Source: Mesonia sediminis (GTDB lineage: Bacteria > Bacteroidota > Bacteroidia > Flavobacteriales > Flavobacteriaceae). From it: DNA of 64,000 bases. A program made the translations under genes and the position numbers. Where the stretch lies: positions 310,001 to 374,000 of the forward strand of contig NZ_JBHULZ010000041.1 in the NCBI RefSeq assembly GCF_042684705.1, given 5' to 3'. Under the pieces are notes generated by a model. It was given only the letters and a program-made list of their open reading frames with translations, was not told where the DNA came from and did no database searches. Positions 60,246 through 64,000 of this stretch are shown here, in pieces; positions within the stretch are counted from its first letter, which is position 1, and the number at the start of each line of letters is the position of its first letter.

Positions 60246-60329
60246 TCTAGCGTATACTTTTATTTTTTGTCAAAAATACTCGAAAATTTGATATTTCAAA
60301 TTCTTTTTAATTGAGCTCATCACATTTAT

Positions 60330-60357
60330 TTGTTGGTAAGAAAATACAGTATATTTG
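60330..60357 (+). promoter_or_regulatory. Promoter of uvrC
   Basis: TTG (60330-60332), a 17-base spacer and TATATTTG (60350-60357) match the Bacteroidota consensus. The -7 element ends 4 bases before ATG 60362, so a leaderless message is likely. Confidence 0.8.
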
Positions 60358-60361
60358 GGCT

Positions 60362-62158
60362 ATGGAGCAGCCAGATTTAACGATACAAGTAAAAACATTA
60401 CCCAGCAGCCCTGGTGTTTATCAATACTATGACAAGGCGGGGAAGATTTTGTATGTAGGTAAAGCAAAAAACCTCAAAAAGAGAGTAAGTTCTTACTTTA
60501 ATAAAAAGCACGATAGCCACCGCATAGCGGTGATGGTAAAGAAGATAAAAACCATTAAACACATTGTGGTAAACTCTGAAACCGATGCATTGTTGCTAGA
60601 GAATAACCTTATAAAAAAATACCAGCCCCGATTTAATGTTATGTTAAAGGATGACAAAACTTATCCTTGGATTTGCATTAAAAACGAACGTTTTCCTCGC
60701 GTTTTTCCTACGCGTAGATTAATAAAAGATGGCAGCGAATATTACGGGCCTTATACTAGTTTTAAGACGGTAAACACGTTATTAGAACTTATTCGAGGGC
60801 TTTACCAATTGCGAACCTGTAATTTTGATTTATCCAAGCAAAAGATAGAACAAGGCAAGTATAAGGTGTGCTTAGAGTACCATTTAGGAAACTGTAAAGG
60901 GCCCTGCGAAGACCTACAATCTGAAACGGAATACCGTAAAAATATAGAGCATATTCGGCAAATTGTAAAGGGAGATTTTAAAGATTCGCTACAGCAGTTT
61001 AAAAGTCAGATGCAGGCCTATGCAGAGAATATGCAGTTTGAAGAGGCCCAGCGCATCAAAGAGAAAATCGAGGTACTTGAAAAATATCAGGCTAAAAGCA
61101 CAGTAGTAAATCCTAAAATTACCAATGTAGATGTTTTCTCGATCATTTCGGATGAAGGTTATGGTTATGTGAATTTTTTACAGATTGCGCACGGGAGTAT
61201 CATACGTTCGCATACTATTGAGCTCAAGAAAAAACTCGATGAAACCGATGAAGAATTGCTTGAGCTGGCCATTACCGAAATCAGACAACGATTTAACTCC
61301 ATGTCGCGAGAAATTTATGTACCTTTCCCTGTAAAAACCGTACAAGGAGTAAAAGTTAGCGTACCTAAGTTGGGTGATAAAAAAGCTATTGTAGATCTTT
61401 CTTTACGGAATGCAAAATACTTTAGACAAGAGCGATTTAAGCAAATGAAAATGGTAGATCCAGATAGGCATACCAATCGGCTAATGGCACAAATGAAAAA
61501 AGACCTACGACTCAATGAAGAACCTAGGCATATAGAATGTTTTGATAACTCGAACATTCAAGGAACAAATCCTGTAGCCGCTTGCGTGGTATTTAAAAAC
61601 GGGAAACCCAGCAAGAAAGATTACCGTAAATTTAATATAAAAACAGTAGAAGGTCCAGATGATTTCGCCTCTATGGAAGAGGTTGTGTTTAGGCGGTACA
61701 AAAGGCTGCTTCAAGAAGAGCAGCCCTTGCCTCAACTCATTATAATAGATGGGGGTAAAGGGCAATTGAATTCGGCTTTAAAAGCTTTAAATGATTTAGG
61801 TTTACGCGGTAAGATTGCAATAATTGGCATAGCCAAGCGATTGGAAGAATTGTTTTACCCAGGTGATAAATATCCCTTATATTTAGATAAAAAATCAGAA
61901 ACTTTAAAAATTATACAGCAATTACGAAATGAGGCTCACCGCTTTGGTATTACTTTTCACCGAGACAAGCGTAGTAAAGCTGCTTTAGGTACGGCCTTAG
62001 AAGAAATACCAGGTATTGGTGAAAAAACGGCAGTAAGTTTACTAAAACATTTCCGCTCGGTTTCTAAAGTAAAAAAAGCTAGTCTTGAGGAGCTTCAAGA
62101 AGTTGTTGGACTAGCAAAAGCCCAGCTGATATATCAATTTTATGAAAATCATGAATAA
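60362..62158 (+). CDS. uvrC: Excinuclease ABC subunit C
   Basis: A 598-residue dual-incision nuclease of nucleotide excision repair. The GIY-YIG nuclease (SPGVYQYYDKAGKILYVGKAKNLKKR) is at residues 15-40; the UvrB-binding UVR helix (LQQFKSQMQAYAENMQFEEAQ) is near 215; the RNase H-like domain (IECFDNSNIQGTNPVAACVVF, IIIDGGKGQLNSA) precedes the C-terminal helix-hairpin-helix pair (LEEIPGIGEKTAVSLLKHF). ATG 60362 is chosen because a full promoter ends 4 bases before it; a 17-codon longer frame begins at 60311. It overlaps the patatin-like gene by 8 bases. Confidence 0.97.
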   Translation: MEQPDLTIQVKTLPSSPGVYQYYDKAGKILYVGKAKNLKKRVSSYFNKKHDSHRIAVMVKKIKTIKHIVVNSETDALLLENNLIKKYQPRFNVMLKDDKTYPWICIKNERFPRVFPTRRLIKDGSEYYGPYTSFKTVNTLLELIRGLYQLRTCNFDLSKQKIEQGKYKVCLEYHLGNCKGPCEDLQSETEYRKNIEHIRQIVKGDFKDSLQQFKSQMQAYAENMQFEEAQRIKEKIEVLEKYQAKSTVVNPKITNVDVFSIISDEGYGYVNFLQIAHGSIIRSHTIELKKKLDETDEELLELAITEIRQRFNSMSREIYVPFPVKTVQGVKVSVPKLGDKKAIVDLSLRNAKYFRQERFKQMKMVDPDRHTNRLMAQMKKDLRLNEEPRHIECFDNSNIQGTNPVAACVVFKNGKPSKKDYRKFNIKTVEGPDDFASMEEVVFRRYKRLLQEEQPLPQLIIIDGGKGQLNSALKALNDLGLRGKIAIIGIAKRLEELFYPGDKYPLYLDKKSETLKIIQQLRNEAHRFGITFHRDKRSKAALGTALEEIPGIGEKTAVSLLKHFRSVSKVKKASLEELQEVVGLAKAQLIYQFYENHE

Positions 62159-64000
62159 ACCTTCACTTGTATTCTTAATGTGTTGTTTTTGGGTGGTACA
62201 ATTAATGGCTCAAGAGCATAAACCTATACCAGAAAAGCCAAGGGTTGGATTAGTATTAAGTGGAGGCGGTGCAAAGGGACTTGCTCATATAGGTGTATTA
62301 AAAGCTATTGAAGAATCGGGGGTGCGGGTAGATTACATTGCTGGTACAAGTATGGGGGCTATTGTAGGGTCTTTATACGCTACAGGCTATACGGCCAACC
62401 AACTTGATTCAATTTTCAATTCGGTTAATTTTGAACAACTTCTACAAGATCAAGTTCCTAGAAATGCAAAGTCTTTTTACGAGAAGAATGATGCCGAGCG
62501 CTATGCCTTGACCCTACCGTTTAATCAATTTAAATTGAGTTTACCTTCTAGCCTCTCGAAAGGACAAAATTTTTATAATTTATTAGCCCAATTGATGCAC
62601 CCAGTAAGAGAGGTTAAAGACTTTTCAAAACTACCCATACCTTTTTTTTGCATAGCAACCGATGTTGAGACAGGAAAAGAAGTGGTGCTAGATAAAGGCG
62701 GTTTGCCCGAAGCTGTAAGTGCTAGTGGTGCGCTTCCAACCTTATTTAGCCCGGTAGAGATTGATGGTAAATTACTTATAGATGGTGGGGTAACCAATAA
62801 TTACCCTGTGCGCTTGTTGCGTGCAAAAAATTTAGATTACGTAATAGGTGTAGATGTACAAGATAGTTTGGTAAGTAGAGACAAGTTGAAATCTGCTTTA
62901 GAAATTCTTACTCAAATCAACAATTTTAGGACTATCTATGACATGAAAGAGAAACGTCAAGAGACAGATGTTTATATAAAACCAGATATAAGTTCTTATA
63001 CTGTTTTGTCTTTTGATAAAGGAAAACAAATTATAAAAGAAGGTGAAAAAGTGGCGGCAGAATATAGATCCATCTTTCAAGAAATTGCAAAAAAACAAAA
63101 ACAATCAGCTCACGGGCATATGGCTCTACAGCCTAAAGACTCCCTATTTATACAGAATATTGCTATTATGGGAAGTAGTAAATATCCTCGAAACTATATT
63201 AAGGGTCGATTGAAAATTGATGAAAACCAACAAATAGCTTATACCCAACTCAACGAGGGATTGCAAAATATTTCGGCTACAGGAAATTTTAAGCGAATCA
63301 CCTATAGGTTATTGCCGCAGCCAAATGAAAAATTTGATTTAATACTGGAAGTGACCGAGAATAAGACCGATACTTTTTTGCGTTTTGGACTGCATTTTGA
63401 TGAGCTCTACCGTAGTGCTGCATTGGTCAATTTTACACATAAAAGTTTACTCTTTTCGAATGATATTCTGTCATTCGACGGTATTGCCGGAGATAATTTT
63501 AGGTATGATTTTCAGTATTATCTTGATAAAGGAGTTTACTGGAGTTTAGGTTTAAATTCAAGAGTAAATCAATTCAATAAAAATGTTGCCTTTAACACTA
63601 TAAGCGAAAATATTGATATACCCAATCTCGATGTGAACATGGTAGATGTACATTATTTTGATTTTACAAATCAATTCTACGCCGAGACCTTTTTATCTAA
63701 ACACTTTAAGTTTGGTGTAGGGGCAGAGCATAAATACACTAGAATTGAGACTGAGACCATTTTTGGTGAAGAAAATCAACAATCCTTACCTTTTGCTATT
63801 TTAGAGGAGAGTAACGTTTACAGTGCACTTGGCTATTTGTACTATGATACTTTTGACGATGCTCATTTTCCTACCCGAGGCTTTAAATTTAAAGCCGATT
63901 TTAACTTGTATTTATTCGCGCAAAAAGAAACTTATACGTTTTCTGAGTTTTCAATCGCTAGTGGTTATTTGGGCTATACCTTTTCGGTAAATCCTTGGTT
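62151..64000 (+). CDS. Patatin-like phospholipase with outer-membrane barrel (3' end outside window)
   Basis: The frame is open from ATG 62151 to the window end (616 codons). A signal peptide (LVFLMCCFWVVQLMAQ) leads into a patatin domain: oxyanion motif SGGGAKG (residues 37-43), nucleophile Ser67 in GTSMGA, and catalytic Asp211 in LIDGGVTNNYPV. A POTRA-like region (about 320-400) and a BamA-type beta-barrel (FGLHFDELYRSAALVNF; YDTFDDAHFPTRGFKF) follow. This is the layout of PlpD-like type Vd autotransporters of Bacteroidota. An ATG 9 bases upstream (62142) is an equally possible start. It overlaps uvrC by 8 bases. Confidence 0.92.
   Translation, partial: MNKPSLVFLMCCFWVVQLMAQEHKPIPEKPRVGLVLSGGGAKGLAHIGVLKAIEESGVRVDYIAGTSMGAIVGSLYATGYTANQLDSIFNSVNFEQLLQDQVPRNAKSFYEKNDAERYALTLPFNQFKLSLPSSLSKGQNFYNLLAQLMHPVREVKDFSKLPIPFFCIATDVETGKEVVLDKGGLPEAVSASGALPTLFSPVEIDGKLLIDGGVTNNYPVRLLRAKNLDYVIGVDVQDSLVSRDKLKSALEILTQINNFRTIYDMKEKRQETDVYIKPDISSYTVLSFDKGKQIIKEGEKVAAEYRSIFQEIAKKQKQSAHGHMALQPKDSLFIQNIAIMGSSKYPRNYIKGRLKIDENQQIAYTQLNEGLQNISATGNFKRITYRLLPQPNEKFDLILEVTENKTDTFLRFGLHFDELYRSAALVNFTHKSLLFSNDILSFDGIAGDNFRYDFQYYLDKGVYWSLGLNSRVNQFNKNVAFNTISENIDIPNLDVNMVDVHYFDFTNQFYAETFLSKHFKFGVGAEHKYTRIETETIFGEENQQSLPFAILEESNVYSALGYLYYDTFDDAHFPTRGFKFKADFNLYLFAQKETYTFSEFSIASGYLGYTFSVNPW

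Noticed and set aside
1..64000. CRISPR array, prophage, insertion sequence, tRNA or rRNA gene
   Set aside because: No direct-repeat array, transposase, integrase, phage gene, cloverleaf or rRNA-like sequence was found on either strand; a tRNAscan-SE or Infernal run would settle this for small RNAs.

Overview
The window is AT-rich chromosomal DNA of a Bacteroidota bacterium, most likely a member of the Flavobacteriaceae. The evidence is the Bacteroidota -7 promoter motif TAnnTTTG upstream of many genes, the lack of obvious Shine-Dalgarno sequences, a type IX secretion component (PorZ with a Por-type C-terminal tail), the Bat aerotolerance genes, a three-gene succinate dehydrogenase with one cytochrome b subunit, and the order ileS - DksA-like - lspA. 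I see no tRNA, rRNA, CRISPR array, insertion sequence, prophage or plasmid gene. The region reads as stable core genome: about 60 protein genes, densely packed, with only one gene-free stretch over 300 bases (56017-56355).

Layout. 1-2867: end of batC, then batD and batE (envelope stress/aerotolerance). 2948-6194: carbonic anhydrase, CvpA-like protein, an unnamed small gene, pheS and an unknown gene. 6198-10360 (minus): EamA transporter, gpsA, then a yicC-gmk-nadD operon. 10496-13509: thioesterase, ArsC-like protein, a cystathionine gamma-synthase-type enzyme, and a beta-barrel protein. 13754-16764: porZ and recO, overlapping. 16979-23262: the ligase-associated DNA-repair cluster (MBL exonuclease, ATP-dependent ligase, Lhr-type helicase, PdeM phosphoesterase) with a PrcB-like lipoprotein inside it. 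23328-29331: TspO-like protein, flavin disulfide reductase-like enzyme, mfd, yraN. 29481-36443: S9 peptidase, sdhCAB, LD-carboxypeptidase, lipoprotein. 36601-44953: metG; a TPR - DUF4286 - rsmA - mgtE operon; a second thioesterase; a 2-hydroxyacid dehydrogenase; a DUF1801 protein. 45007-51231: NAD(P)-binding protein, PH-domain protein, fused OlsF-like acyltransferase, aspartate kinase, GNAT, fbp, TerB-like. 51461-56016: ileS, DksA-like, lspA. 56356-57262: two small envelope genes. 57306-60171 (minus): rimB-like protease, rimK, aspartoacylase-like hydrolase, 5-formyl-THF cyclo-ligase. 60362-64000: uvrC and a patatin/beta-barrel protein cut by the window end.

How the genes fit together. DNA repair is the strongest theme: the four-gene ligase cluster, recO, mfd and uvrC lie within 47 kb. 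Others serve translation (pheS, metG, ileS, rsmA, rimK), the envelope (bat, porZ, lspA, OlsF-like, beta-barrels) and central metabolism (sdhCAB, fbp, gpsA, gmk, nadD).

The best non-coding signals are -7 promoter elements ending only 4-5 bases before the start codon of the CvpA-like gene, its divergent neighbour, mfd and uvrC (probable leaderless mRNAs); a two-hairpin repeat element after recO; a 27-bp perfect palindrome holding the stop codons of both fbp and the TerB-like gene; and a 13-bp inverted repeat before the carbonic anhydrase gene. No clearly new multi-gene system is present. The least familiar arrangements are the lipoprotein inside the ligase cluster and the RimB/RimK/aspartoacylase set.
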